Notes: generated by a model from the letters alone, not told the origin. 64,000 nt of DNA from Luidia sarsii (GCA_949987565.1 OX465117.1:4134214-4198213), one strand, 5' to 3'. Positions 20,556-32,810 are shown, counted from the first letter of the stretch. A program made the numbers and translations.

Positions 20556-21520
20556 TGTAAACTTTTCAATTTCAGAGAAATACTAAATAATGACATGGGC
20601 ATGAAGTGGTGTTTTTCAAATCCCAACAGCGCGTCACCCGGCCGTAGGATTAAAAAATAAACTGTTTGTTGCCTGCCGTTTGCCTTCTTAATCTTATTTC
20701 TATTTTCTTTATTCGAGTGTGATTTGGCTGCATGAAATTAAAAAGCACCGCGACACTGGACGCATCACTCTCGTGCCATGAAAGGTTGATTGGACAATCA
20801 CCATGTGAGCGGCGCACCAGTGTTGTATGTATGTAGTTGAGCAGGCGGCCGGTGGCCGCGGCACACACAGTACAGACGCACAAAGCCACCTCCTTTGCCG
20901 TGTGGTCACCACATTGGCTTGATCAATCTATGGAGAGTTCCTCTGATTTGACCGGCGAAGCTAAAGCGTTTTGAAAAGACGCTTTGGAAGCAACGTTTGA
21001 AAAATAAAAATGACCCAGATTGCGCAATTATACTTTGTTCAACAGTAGGCCCTAAGTTCCGTTTAAACGTTTAGAAAAATCTCTAAACGGATTTTTTCAT
21101 TTTTTCGTTTAAACATTTTAATGTCCGACCCTTAGTATAAACCTCCATCCTAATTGGTGGTATATACTACCAGCTTAGGCTGACAAAGAGAAGTAGAATT
21201 GGTAAACTGATCTTAATAAAGGTATACCGGGTAAACCTAATTGGAAGTACACTGCCAGCTTTTCTTTGCCAATTTGTAAATTTATTCAAAATTTTCCAGT
21301 CAGTTTTCCCTTTGTTTGTTTGAATTGAATTGAAAAAGCTGCATCCACTTTGTTTGATCTCTGAGCTACTGTAGTCAGGTTCACCACAATTGGTTGTTTG
21401 TATCTGAATGAAAGGGGGCTGTGATCCCTGGAGATATGCAGCTAATGGTTTATTTGCTTCTAACTGGTGACCTCACCCTGGCAAAGAGTAGTTGACTATA
21501 AGGGAGGCCACCATATAAGG
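20556..21520 (+). other. CBS intron, right part of composite element
   Basis: AT-rich sequence up to the putative hAT-like terminus near 21135, then ordinary intron. No coding signal recognised. Confidence 0.5.
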
Positions 21521-21690
21521 ACTGGATAGCTCAGATGGTAAGAGCGCTGGTATGCAAAACCAGAGACCTGTCTTGGGTTCAAATCCCAGTTTTCTAATGA
21601 AATGTATTCTAATGTTTTCTAATGAAATGCCTTTGAGAAAGGACCTGCTAGGATCGAAACGTCAGGCCCACTAAATTTTAAGAAATGTAT
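21521..21690 (+). repeat. tRNA-Cys-like SINE with a dispersed 3' motif
   Basis: 21525-21597 has an A-box-like TAGCTCAGATGGTAAGAGCG, an anticodon arm CTGGT-ATGCAAA-ACCAG (GCA anticodon) and a B-box GGTTCAAATCC. The acceptor arms do not pair, so it is tRNA-derived rather than a tRNA gene. It is followed at 21628-21679 by the recurring motif CCTTTGAGAAAGGaCCTGCT...CGAAACGTCAGGCC. Confidence 0.65.
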
Positions 21691-21860
21691 ATATATGTAA
21701 AAACCTCCATTCCTGATTAGGCTGGCAAATAAGACTAGGCAGGGGTGACTAGCTTAAGGCAAAGCACATTCACTTTCTAGAGAAATGTTGCATGTGTTGC
21801 CATGGCAAACACTCTTCCATCTTGAAATCTTTCAAATGTCATCTTGCCCCCATCCATTAG

Positions 21861-21995
21861 GTGGTGGAACCTTCGAGTATCTGTTCTACAGATTGCAGCA
21901 CCCCTGACTGTCCTGCCAAGTGTCACCTGCCAGGAAGGCATCAACATCATGAAGAGGGAGGGCTTTGACCAGCTGCCTGTCGTCAGTGAATCAGG
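21861..21995 (+). CDS. CBS: CBS exon: start of the first CBS (Bateman) domain
   Basis: The exon begins G|TGG TGG after cattag, giving WWW with the previous exon. It encodes NLRVSVLQIAAPLTVLPSVT and then NIMKREGFDQLPVVSESG. The APLTVLP and GFDQLPVV blocks mark the first of two CBS domains, which in vertebrates bind S-adenosylmethionine and relieve autoinhibition; whether this protein is regulated that way is not shown here. Confidence 0.95.
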
Positions 21996-22528
21996 GTCAG
22001 TCACAATCAGAAAGGAAACATGAATTCCCCATTTGGATCGGTAGTGAGTACTCTGCTCTGTGCTTCATCTGATTCCCCATTTTCTTTTGAAGACTTCCAT
22101 CCATCTGCCCATCTGGTTAGTCATTCAATTCATCAACTTTTAATGCCATAATACCACAGAGTGTAACAATAATTAGTTACATAGTGATATTGTTAAAGCA
22201 CTTGATATTATTAAAGCATTGAATATTATTGAAAGCATTGTTACTAAATTGATATTTAATTTGTTTACAGAGACAACTTGATAAGGAAAGGCATGAATGG
22301 AAATGACAATTATGGAGGCATCTAGTGAAGCTTGGAGTTATATTTAACCATTCAGTCAGTCAATCATTCAATCAATCAATGAACCAACAGCAAAGCCTGA
22401 TCCATGATTTGAATTCAAGACCTGCAAATAGGAGCCAGGAGGCGCAAAAATGTATTATTTAAAATGTATGATTTATTTTATATAGTTATTTGTCTAAGTT
22501 TGTCCAACCTTGTCATTGTTTCTGGCAG
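21996..22528 (+). other. CBS intron, nothing recognised
   Basis: AT-rich intron with a short CAATCAAT-type simple repeat near 22350-22385. Nothing else seen. Confidence 0.6.
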
Positions 22529-22637
22529 GGAGGTTTTGGGCGTAGTCACCCTTGGCAGTCTGATGTCCCATATGATAGCTGGCAGAGTTAAGCCAACCAC
22601 CCGTGTGGAAGAGGTCTTGTACAAGCAGTTCAAGAAG
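22529..22637 (+). CDS. CBS: CBS exon: first/second CBS-domain junction
   Basis: Acceptor tggcag, donor GTGCAT. Encodes EVLGVVTLGSLMSHMIAG and then VEEVLYKQFKK. The GVVTLGSL strand-helix unit is the classical end of a CBS-domain motif. Confidence 0.95.
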
Positions 22638-23402
22638 GTGCATTATTGTGGAGAAAATATCAGTCAAACACCAACCTCATGAGGTGCAAGATTTGGTTTG
22701 ATACATGCCTGTAAAAATTGTCCTTGACATACAAAAGACTTAATGTTATTCAGGAAAGATGCTTAAACCAACTACAATGACCAGAAAAATGTGGATTTCA
22801 AAAGATTTGAACAGTTGATAAGGCCTGGAGTTTCCATCTTAGCCGGACATCTGTGAGAGACAGAATCCCTCTAAAGGTGTAAGGATTGTGTGATTTGGGT
22901 CATTTAAGCAAGCTGCAGTATTTCTGTATTGGTTTGAGTCATATTGGAAAAATTAGGTCTGACAATTGGATTTAAGCAAGACCTACATGTATCTCAAGGG
23001 CAGGATGACAATGGCAAAGTCAGTCAGGAAGGGAAGAAGTAATTTGATGCTGATAACAAAAGATTGACAAATGAGGGAAGCTGGTTGGTAGACAAAGAAG
23101 GGAAGATTAATGGAAGAAAACTGAAAGTGAACTTAAAGACATGATGTGCCACAAGCTTTGACCTTACCCACCAAACAGAAGATGTTGGCTTTTATTGAGC
23201 TATGACCTCAATATGCATATCACTTTTCCCCCTTGGAGCCCTTGTTTAATTTCATTTTAATCTTCACTTTGAATAAAAAGAAACGCAGAAACTACAAAGC
23301 AATGAGGGCTGTCGAAGTATAAACAAAATGCAACTTTGCAAAACTAATCTTTTTCATCCCTTGATCTTAAGAATTAACCTTGTCTGACCTTTGACCTTGC
23401 AG
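22638..23402 (+). other. CBS intron, nothing recognised
   Basis: Ordinary intron of about 760 bp. No feature recognised. Confidence 0.6.
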
Positions 23403-23487
23403 GTCACTCTGGAGAGCACCCTTGGTCAGATATCCCGCATTCTGGACCATGACCACTTTGTGCTGATCACCCACACCCAGAAACAAT
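23403..23487 (+). CDS. CBS: CBS exon in the second CBS domain
   Basis: Encodes VTLESTLGQISRILDHDHFV and LITHTQKQ. Donor GTGAGT. It matches the segment before the last strand of the Bateman module. Confidence 0.95.
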
Positions 23488-24246
23488 GTGAGTATCCAGA
23501 TAGCTAACAACAGGGGGCGCTCTCCACAGTGTCAGAGTGATGTACTGGTAGGCGCAATGTCAGCATGATAGATGTAGCAATACTTTATAATTGAAATGGA
23601 TGTTAGCAAATGTCATTGCATTTTGTTTACATATATGACTTACATGACAGGTGTGGTTGTATGCTATCCCATGGAGCTGAGATAGAGTCAAGAGTGTTCA
23701 TTAGCTAATTGTCTCAGTGATTACAGGGTAGCAATGAATTGAATTGTAGCATACAGGTTGATTGATGTTGTAACTGGGATATGTAAAATTACCATTGTTA
23801 GAGCAGATGTAAACTAAATTGTCAGGAAGATGCAAATGTCAGGTTTAAATTGAGCAAAAGTCCTGTGACCAGAGGACAATTGAAGTAGTCTTGGGCCAGT
23901 CAAAGGTTGCCCCCAGACAGCCTGGCTGATCTGTTGGAAAAAAGTCCAGGCACTACTTTTTGTTCAATGTTAAACATACTTCTTCCTATCACGTTTCATC
24001 CTGTGAGAGTTCAAAGAAACATTCTAGACCCAAAGATCAACTGTCTTTTTGAATGTATCTTGTGTTCATTAATGTGTACACAATGCAGTGGTTTTTGCTC
24101 TGTCTGTGCAGTCCAGGTAAATTGAACAAATGGTAGGCTAATTTCTGCCTTTGAGAAAGGTCCTGCTAGGATCAAACATCAGGCTCTGCTAATGTTTGCA
24201 GATTAACCTAATGGGCATTGATCTTTCATTCTTTGCTTTCCCATAG
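23488..24246 (+). other. CBS intron with a dispersed motif copy
   Basis: Intron. 24146-24195 carries another copy of CCTTTGAGAAAGGTCCTGCTAGGATC, here with CAAACATC in place of GAAACGTC. Otherwise unremarkable. Confidence 0.6.
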
Positions 24247-24377
24247 ACACTGGTGAGGAAGGGTTCTCCTCCAAAGAGGTCATCGTGGGCATAGCGACCC
24301 GCATTGACCTCCTCAACCACATCACCAACAACCCTCCCTCATCTGAGAACAAAGTGAGCGCTGACAAGGGCTACTAA
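24247..24377 (+). CDS. CBS: CBS terminal coding exon
   Basis: Encodes YTGEEGFSSKEVIVGIATRI, then DLLNH and a short tail ending KGY before tandem TAA TAA stops at 24375-24380. The length of the tail fits animal CBS. An internal GTGAGC (24354) could act as a donor but the stop after 7 more codons gives the expected C-terminus. Confidence 0.94.
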
Positions 24378-24508
24378 TAATGGTAAGGTTTAATCACAAC
24401 GGGTTCAAATTCTCCTTGTTGTTTTCTATTATAATCTATATAGATGGTGAGGATGTATAGTCTTGATGTATTAGTTACTTATGTATTGAGTGTGTATGTG
24501 TAGCATAC

Positions 24509-24929
24509 AGCTCTATAAATAAACTAGAGTGCGCACTCTCCTATTAACACGCTGTACGAATGTGTGCTGAAATGGACAATCATCCGCCATTGTCAAAGAG
24601 GGCAAAAAGTACCCGGATGTTAGTGGCAATTGCTTGTAATACACGCATTCTATTCTACATGTACATGTACATGTACGTGTGTTTGTCATAGATATAGAAC
24701 TGAAATAAGTTCTATATCTATTGTATGTGTGTGTGTTCGAATGTTGGTGCACATGTACGCGTATGCATGCAGTCTTCGATGCGTCGCATCTAGTTTGCCC
24801 ATTGATCTCCATAATAATGAGTTTGCCCCATAGAGCTCCATGCGTTTGCCCTCTTTGGTAATAGCGTCACAGTCCCCTTGTCGGCACACGTCACGCGATG
24901 AGTGCGCACTCTAGTTTATTTATAGAGCT
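24509..24929. mobile_element. MITE with perfect 29-bp terminal inverted repeats
   Basis: 24509-24537 and 24901-24929 are exact reverse complements (AGCTCTATAAATAAACTAGA...). A 14-bp perfect internal hairpin, ATAGATATAGAACT, lies at 24688-24722 next to ACATGT simple repeats. It sits about 130 bp past the CBS stop and its left arm contains AATAAA, so it could supply a polyadenylation signal; that is inference. No clear target duplication. Confidence 0.8.
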
Positions 24930-24954
24930 CTATGATGTGTAGTCACCTATGTGG

Positions 24955-25742
24955 CCTGTATGTATAATCACCTACATGCATGTAGTCTGTTTGTATAGTC
25001 ACCTATGTAGTCAGTATGTATAGTCACCTACATGCATGTAGTCTGTATGTATAGTCACCTTTGTAGTCAGTATGTATAGTCACCTACATGTATGTAGTCT
25101 GTATGTATAGTCACCTAGATGTAGTCTATGTATAGTCACCTATGTAGTTTGTATGTACATTGTGTATAGTCACCTATGTAGTCTGCATGTATAGTCACCT
25201 ATGTAGTCTGTATGTATAGTCACAGGTGCTACATGTATGTAGTCTGCATGTATAGTCACCTATGTAGTCTGTATGTAAGTCACCTAGATGTAGTCTATGT
25301 ATAGTCACCTGTGTAGTCTGTATGTATAGTCACAGGTGCTACATGTATGTAGTCTGCATGTATAGTCACCTATGTACAGTAGTCTGTATGTATAGTCATC
25401 TAGATGTAGTCTATATATAGTCACCTATGTAGTCTGTATAGTCACCTGTATGTAGTCTGCATGTATAGTCACCTATGTAGTCTGTATGTATAGTCACCTA
25501 GATGTAGTCTATATATAGTCACCTATGTAGTCTGTATGTATAGTCACCTATGTAGTCTGTACAGTCACCTGTATGTAGTGAAGTCTGCATGTATAGTCAC
25601 CTATGTAGTCTGTATAGTCACCTAGATGTAGTCTGTATGTGTAGTCACCTAGATGTAGTCTGTATGTGTAGTCACCTAAATATAGTCACCTGTGTTTGCA
25701 TGTATAGTAACCTATGTAGTCTGCATGTATAGTCACCTAGAT
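24955..25742 (+). repeat. 25-bp minisatellite, left part
   Basis: Irregular tandem units around TGTATGTATAGTCACCTATG followed by TAGTC. The units vary in length (about 17-35 bp). The array is interrupted at 25743 by a hAT-like element and resumes at 27052. Confidence 0.9.
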
Positions 25743-27051
25743 CAGGCCTTCATTTTAATAAATACGAGGAGCGCTAAAAATTGCTCTCCTTAATTCACTT
25801 TGTTGATTTAAGGAGAGCGATTTTTTTTCTATGAAAAACAAAAGAAAAAACCCAATCAATTCCAACGACAAAGAAAGAAACCCATTATCATCCCAATTCG
25901 TGTTTTGATTCGGTAATAAAATAAATTGCACTTTTTTGTAGCGTGATAGTGACCGTCTCGCTAATACTCCTGGAAGTACGAAGTTCCGATCAGGCTTGAG
26001 TAGCGCAGCGTACTCGATCGTATGCAGCCGGCCTTGCGGCCGCTGTGCATGTGCACTGTGCAGTATACAGCGTGCAAAGATGGGTTGTGTCATGTCACGT
26101 GCAGTGCGTAGGCTGGTTTCGGCCCTACAGCTCCTGTAGTGTCACTATGGCTTTACTTAGAGGCGGAAACCAAACCTAGACTTGCCAACCTGGTTAACGT
26201 CGCGAAGGGAAATCGGTCATAACTAAAATGCATTACTTCCATCGTTCGTCTCCGAATGTTGTTTTCACGTAATTTAATATTTATCCCTTAGTCATTAATG
26301 TTGAAAGTGGTATGAATAGAAAGAGGAGAATATAGGCTTCAATTTGAGGGTAAAATCGACAAATTTTGACGATGTTTACAGGGTGCGCTAGGCGGCCGGA
26401 AAACACGAGTTTGACTTTTTCTCCGCCATTTTAGCTCGATCTGCCGCGGCCGAACGGAACGATTTGGCAAATTTGAACTTCCAATATCTCAAGAAAGAAA
26501 TGAAAATTCCTTCTCAAATTTTCTAGAATTCTAGAAAAAAACATTTCTTATCTGGTATGCGTGCTTTGGTTGACCGCGAAACTCAAAATATCGCTGGTAT
26601 AAATGTAATAAACATTAGTTTATTTGTTAGAAAACAACTGTAAGGGCTGGCGGAAGTCTACTAATCATTGCATACGTACACTTGTTGGTGCCGGACCATG
26701 GGCCTGATGTGCACCTACTTCGTCCTGATTGTGGGCAGCGCGCGATCTCGCACCACGATCGACAAACGATCAGCCTCAACTCAACGTAAATCACGACGAC
26801 GAGTACGGTCACAAAAGCCGTTTTTAGAGCAGATTTGGTTGGCAAATGTCTTAAATTTCTGACACAAAACATTTGTGCTTTTAACTCATGTGAACAACAA
26901 AAAACAAGGTGATTAAACTTTCACGGTTTTTAAAAAAATCATAATGCTCTCGTTAAATTTGTAGGGAGCGCTTTTTTTTGCTCTCCTTGGAAAACATTAA
27001 GGAGCGCGGAGGAGCGCGAGTGCGATCGCGCTCCTTTCGTTTCAAGCCCTG
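25743..27051. mobile_element. hAT-like non-autonomous element inside the 25-bp minisatellite
   Basis: Ends are CAGGCCTTCATTTT on the left and, reading inward from the right, CAGGGCTTGAAACGAAAGGA, with GGAGCGC subterminal motifs on both sides. The flanks repeat CTAGAT (25737-25742 and 27052-27057). The interior shares a long module (CTGGTTTCGGCCCTAC... to ...AGTCTACTAATCATTGC, about 26110-26670) with copies near 47980 and 57500. No transposase is seen, so mobilisation would be in trans. Confidence 0.75.
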
Positions 27052-27572
27052 CTAGATGTAGTCTGTATGTATAGTCACCTAAATATAGCTACCTAGATGT
27101 AGTATGTATGTATAGTCACCTATGTAGTCTGTATGTATAGTCACCTAAATATAGCCACCTAGATGTAGTATGTATGTATAGTCACCTACATTTGTATGTA
27201 GTCTGTATGTATAGTCACCTAGATGTACATGTAGTCTATGTATAGTCACCTGTGTTGTCTGTATGTATAGTCACCTAGATGTAGTCTGTATGTATAGTCA
27301 CCTATGTAGTCTAGGTATAGTCACCTATGTAGTCTGTATAGTCACCTACTGTAGATGTAGTCTATATGTATAGTCACCTATGTAGTCTGTATAGTCACCT
27401 ATGTACATGTAGTCTGTATGTACATAGTCACCTATGTAGTCTATGTATAGTCACCTATGTAGTCTGTATAGTCACCTAGATGTAGTCTGTATAATAGTCA
27501 CCTATGTAGTCTGTAGTCACCTAGATGTAGTCTGTATGTATAGCCACCTATGTAGTATTTATAGTCACAGAG
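27052..27572 (+). repeat. 25-bp minisatellite, right part
   Basis: Continuation of the TATAGTCACCTATGTAGTC array beyond the inserted element, ending near 27572. Confidence 0.9.
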
Positions 27573-27827
27573 GTCCAAGGGCAAAGTGGTTAACTCATAT
27601 ATTTTTGTTTCTTGCTTTTAGGGAGAGCTTCACAGTTTCAGGAACAGCAGCTGTTTGAGTGGGTGCACGACATGTTTCACAGCACCTGTGAGTTACTACA
27701 TGCATCTTTAATTGTGTTTGTCCTGCCCTTTTCCCTAAAGACAAACTACTATCATTCTTATCTGCACTGGACTTTGGGTGGTAGAATTTTATGGGATGGT
27801 GTATGTTATTTAAATCCGCCACACGAC

Positions 27828-27945
27828 CTCGACCAGCAAAGTGGTCAAGTGGTTAAGACATCTGCCCTAGAAAGCAGGAGTTGCAGGTTCAAATTCCGCC
27901 TTAGGAGCTGCCTGAATATTTTCCATCAGGCATCGGGCTAAGCGC
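27828..27945 (+). repeat. tRNA-Ser-derived SINE or tRNA pseudogene
   Basis: AAGTGGTCAAGTGGTTAAGAC resembles a tRNA-Ser A box and D arm. CTAGAAA is the Ser(AGA) anticodon loop, and GGTTCAAATTCC is a B box. The long variable arm is missing and the arms mispair, so it is not a functional tRNA gene. A GCTTATTAATT duplication follows at 27957-27980. Confidence 0.6.
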
Positions 27946-29305
27946 TGGGCACTCAGTGCTTATTAATTGCTTATTAATTGAATTAACTTACAACTAAAGC
28001 TGTGCTGGAATGGTACCAGAAAAGTGATTGCAGAATGCATGGCTTGATTTAAGCAGTAGTTGGATGCAACAGCCACTAAAAGCAGGGTTCTCCCCCTTAA
28101 ACTACAGGGTCAGTGAAAAAATGAAAACCTCAGTAAATCCACCTTGTAAGAATGTACACTAACTAAAGGAGTAGGACTAAGAAAATAAAATTATAATTTT
28201 ATTTTTGGCAGTTTTCAAAAGGCAGTGCCAAGAACTACTTATATTGGGTAGTGAATTTGTAAAATATATTCCAAGCATGTAACTTGTGAATCATCAACTA
28301 AGTAAAGCCAAAGAGAAGGGTAATTATACCTCCAATGTTTAACTTTTACAACAGGAAAGGATGTTTCCCTGTGCTGGCTTTCAAGCCTCAGAATGAATTT
28401 AAGAATTTGTAGCGCTTATTTGTGCAAACCATTGTCTGAAACCAACAGTTTGAGTTTTTATTGTGAAGATTACAAACTCACCACATTGGTGTAGAGATGG
28501 TTGTATCATCATTAACGACAATAGATCATCACCAACACTGAATGTTTGTTTTGTTCAAACAAAGTTACATTGTATTTTTTCAAAGCTTAAATGCATTGCA
28601 TTTATTTCCTCAAGTTCAAAAATATTTGAAGTGGTATTTCTACTATAGGTTTATAATGCTGTTACGTAGCGAACTTAACATGTACATGTAGATCCAATTT
28701 TCAAGTACACATGCATGTTCTTATTCTGTTGACTGAATTTAGTTTTTGATTACAAAATGCACTTACAAATGGCCATCAAATTTCAAACACACCTAATTTG
28801 GAGTCATATGGCAACTATAGTGACCTTAACACGTTTGAAACAAAATAATTCACTTCCATGGTATTGGAACTACAGTATTGGCACACAGTGGAAACCCATA
28901 ATACATGTACAGTATATACTACATGTATAACATTTGTGAAGGGCGCCCTCACCTCAAGGTAACAACCCTGCAAGTACATGTAGCTTAAAAGCTACCATTG
29001 CAAAAATGTCCTATAATTATTTGTTTGACATAGCAAGAAATTGTGAATTTTTGAAGAAAAGATTTGGGAAAGCTTGGTTTTAAGTACATGTATGTTTGTT
29101 TGTCCCACAAGGAAAGGTTAGCAAGAAGTCTAAATCATTGATATAGACTTGGTATCTTTGGTTTCTTCCTGAAAGGAAAGATGTAAAGGGTACGAATTGA
29201 GTACTTGTACATCTGGCGCAGCTATGCTGATGTTATTTTATAATGTAGCCTATTTTTTACTGATATTTATTCTCTGTTTAAGCTGTGCACACCATATTTA
29301 TTATA
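27946..29305 (+). other. Intergenic, nothing recognised
   Basis: AT-rich sequence with scattered ACATGTA motifs. No gene recognised. Confidence 0.5.
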
Positions 29306-29922
29306 GGCAGTGTATATAGAGCCGGCTATCGGCGCCTGTGCCACAAAAGCTATTCAACCGGACCCTCACTTAGCTGATGTACGTTGCCGCATTGCATGCA
29401 TTTAATACACGTGCGTACCGGATACCAGTGTAATGCGCGGACGGTGACGTCTTTTCAGTGAACCTGTCTGGTTCCCCAACTTCCATGTGCTTTACCAATA
29501 GGAACTGCGCTACTGCCATTGTGCACATACTCTTTTCACAATGGTGCCCAACGAATTCATGAATATTTATTATTTCTTGCAGCGAGATCGTGCCCCTCGC
29601 CGATTGATGACGTCATGAATAAACAACTAGCGATCGCTTTTTGTATAATTTTTTAAGGAACATACAACTGTAACATGCAACATCGGTACAAAAGAATTTT
29701 GTTATATATAATTTTGAACAAAAAAGCCATTAAATATGACATTTTATTGGAATATTGAATATCCATGAAAACCAATTTTACAACAATGAAGTTTTGACAT
29801 GCAGTACATTTACATATACACCCACACTCATGTGCAACTAATTGCGTATCACCCAAACCAAAGGGTCCGGTTGAATAGCTTTTGTGGCACGGGCGCCGGC
29901 AGCTGGCTCTATATACACTACC
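29306..29922. mobile_element. 617-bp MITE with about 60-bp terminal inverted repeats
   Basis: 29306-29365 (GGCAGTGTATATAGAGCC... to ...TTCAACCGGACCC) pairs with 29863-29922 at high identity. The interior has no coding capacity. No clear target duplication in the flanks (TTTATTATA | TTTATGC). Confidence 0.82.
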
Positions 29923-32447
29923 TTTATGCTAAGATCCTTCATGTACATTCTTAGTTTCTTAAAGATCACCTCGTATGCAGATATTCTATTCAGGTTCTTT
30001 TCTTGTTTTGAGTCACAGTGAGATACAGCATGCTAAATAGTAAGGTCGGAAATAAAATAGTTCAGTTTCCTTTTAAACTATTTGTTTTTGTATTCATATT
30101 TTTAATTTGATGTTTGTTTAAACCGAACTACTCGTTAGCTGTAGTTATTTGAAACCCTTCGTTGTCAATGCATCATTGGACATGACATTGGCCTTCCTAC
30201 AGCCGTCACTGGTACACAGCAGCGTGCGACAACCACTGGGAAACGACAGCCAGGTTCCCTCGTGCTGTGCACATTGCATTATGAACTGTTTTTTTCTTCT
30301 GATGTATAAAACCAAACGCTCAGTGCTCGACGCCAGTCGTCAAGCGATTTGCGGGAGGAGATTTTTTCCGTATTAAATTATTCTTGATTTTCCTCATCAA
30401 TTAATTTTATTTAGGCACAAAATAAATTGCTGGCGGAAGGCGTAATTTTGTTTTACACTACAGCCTAGGGTTTGTCGCTATATAAGTGCGGATCTGCGCT
30501 TGAAAAGAGTGCTGTGTTACGAGATCAGCCAGTTGGGTTTTTGGAATGTGACTGGGCGTTGTTGATCATGGAGGTGGTTTGTCACAAAAAAGAAAGATGT
30601 ATTGTTGCATGTAAAGCTCTAGCTGCTCTTAAATGTTCAGCTGCACTTGTTAATTTCGTAACACAAGACTAGTCTCTTTTTCAAGCGTGAATTTGCAATG
30701 CCAAAGCGAAAAATTCCAACTCTTGGCTGCGGTGTAAATAGAAATACGATGGCGGGAGGCAATTTTGTTCCCGCACCACTACCGCTAATGCGTCAGATTT
30801 GGAATTTTGTGACTTGATCGGAGACCAATGCCACTTTTATTCCGACTTGATTAGACGTGTTGCATCTTCACTTACGTAGCCACATGACACTCTATAAACA
30901 GCAGCAAATGTGACACAAATGTGACGCGTTATTTAGTGGTACGGACACAGACGAATTATCAGCAAAGGTCAGGAATGTTGTTGAGGGCGTTTCTAGGCGC
31001 GGTCCGTTGCTCCTTACAACAGCCATTGCTGGTCAGATCTTGTAGTTGTACATAAATGGTGCACTCAGTTCGAGGAATTTGAATGCTGAATGTACACTTA
31101 TGTACTACTATTAGTAGGACATTGTTTTAATTGTCTGTTTTAGTTTTTTTTTTTTTGGGGGGGGGGTTATAGGGTTGTTAGTTTTGATGAGTTGATTTCG
31201 TGAGTATACTACAGGTATACAGGTTCCTAGGTAAATAATGCATCGCTCTTATAAGCCTAATAAGCCTAATAAGTCTAATACATAATTGCATTATCATTGT
31301 ACACGGACAGTGCATTGTATACCCCTAAATATATATGTATGTATACCACGTGTAGACGCCGTATTTGGTGTGAAAGCGAAAATGTTATGCTGAATGGTGT
31401 TGGGCTGATGTCAACCTTCACATTGAAATATTCGCTGTTGGAGAGTATTACATTTTTAAAGATGCTTTGACTGTGGAAGTTGAATAAATGGGTTGGACCG
31501 CGAACTTGCTAGTCGTTGTGTTCTACGCACAATTATTGTTCAAAGGTCAGCTTGTAAATAGAACTGCACTGAAGGAAATGGCCGGTACTGAACATCGGGC
31601 GCCCGAGCCTAAGTTCATGGAGGCCGCCATTTTTGAAAACGGCGTCAAAGCGGCATTGGCGATGGACGCATGTTGAGCGCGCGTCGCACCACCTGTATAC
31701 AAAGGCACGTTAGTCGTGTGCCTCACGGTATCCTCACGTGGATTTCAATAGGCGCTAACAGGGGGTTACATAGGCTACATGAATAGGCGCTGACCGGATT
31801 GGGTTTGGGTTTGGCTTGGTTTGGATGGTGGTTTGGGCTTTTGCTTTGGCTTTTGCTTTGGGTGTTGGGTTTGGACTTTGGTTTGGATTTGAGTTTGGGT
31901 TTGGTAAAGGACTTGGGTTTCGGGGTTTTGGATTTGGTTTTGCTTCGGGTCGTGGGTTTGGAGGTAAACGTGACTGAGTACCGATTTATCGCCGGCTAAA
32001 CAATTGCTTGTCACCATGGCCACCATCCCCTGAAGCACTGACCTGATATTATTCACATCGTTGGTATCCATATCATGCAGGCACGATGCAATGTCGTGGC
32101 TTCACACAAATGACAGGGGCCAGCGATAAACGACAAATTCAAAAGCCCGAAAAGAGCTGACCCCCTCCCCCAAAACACCTAACAGGTATGAATGAAAGTG
32201 TTTTGAATCTCAAACAGAGCTTTTAAGACCTTGGGATTGTTAGTGGGATGACGCTTGACTTGCAACCACGGAAAGTGGTGACAGAAAGTGCGCTGCAAAT
32301 AACTACTTCGAGGTCAGAATTTTCCCTCTTTTTGGAATTCGAACAATGGCCGTCAATAAATACCCCTACCTAAAAAATGGTATCAGTGGATGCAGTGCAC
32401 GACGACTATTTACTGAAGTTGCGAAAGACGGTCAGTACATCTCAAGA
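29923..32447 (+). other. Intergenic region with G/T-rich telomere-like stretch
   Basis: No gene recognised. 31145-31170 is a poly-T/poly-G run. 31795-31975 is a degenerate TTTGGG/TTTGGA-rich stretch, strongly G/T on the + strand. Short frames here have no recognisable domain. Confidence 0.5.
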
Positions 32448-32810
32448 TATATTGGAAACATCAGCCAAGTTCCAAGTTGTAATATTGGAAACATCAGCCA
32501 AGTTCCAAGTTGTAATATTGGAAACATCAGCCAAGTTCCAAGTTGTAATATTGGAAACATCAGCCAAGTTCCAAGTTGTAATATTGGAAACATCAGCCAA
32601 GTTCCAAGTTGTAATATTGGAAACATCAGCCAAGTTCCTAGTTGTAATATTGGAAACATCAGCCAAGTTCCAAGTTGTAATATTGGAAACATCAGCCAAG
32701 TTCCAAGTTGTAATATTGGAAACATCAGCCAAGTTCCTAGTTGTAATATTGGAAACATCAGCCAAGTTCCAAGTTGTAATATTGGAAACATCAGCCAAGT
32801 TCCAAGTTGT
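32448..32810. repeat. 33-bp minisatellite, 11 near-identical units
   Basis: Eleven copies of a 33-bp unit built on AATATTGGAAACATCAGCCA then AGTTCCAAGTTGT. Only a C-A to C-T variant (TTCCTAG) recurs, in two units. Because 33 is divisible by three and the unit lacks stops, frames stay open on both strands; no protein is implied. It lies about 280 bp upstream of the MAM-gene start codon. Confidence 0.95.

Larger units (their letters stand above)
8402..21135. mobile_element. Composite hAT-like insertion hosting the LINE/microsatellite cluster
   Basis: AT-rich blocks with GTTTAAACG motifs occur near 8402-8525 and, inverted, near 21055-21135. The right end reads GTCCGACCCTTA, close to the reverse complement of a CAGGGTCGGAC-type hAT terminus. 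The left end (near TACATTAAAC) is more diverged. The flanks do not show a convincing 8-bp duplication. I infer that one AT-rich element inserted just inside the CBS donor site and was later invaded by LINE copies in its microsatellite. Coding content of the host element was not recognised. Confidence 0.4.

Noticed and set aside
21521..21600. Functional tRNA-Cys gene
   Set aside because: The anticodon arm is perfect but the acceptor stem does not pair; it is followed by a repeat tail, as in SINEs.
24354..27687. Alternative CBS end using the GTGAGC at 24354 and the exon-like 27622 segment
   Set aside because: The normal frame reaches TAA after seven codons and gives the expected CBS length.
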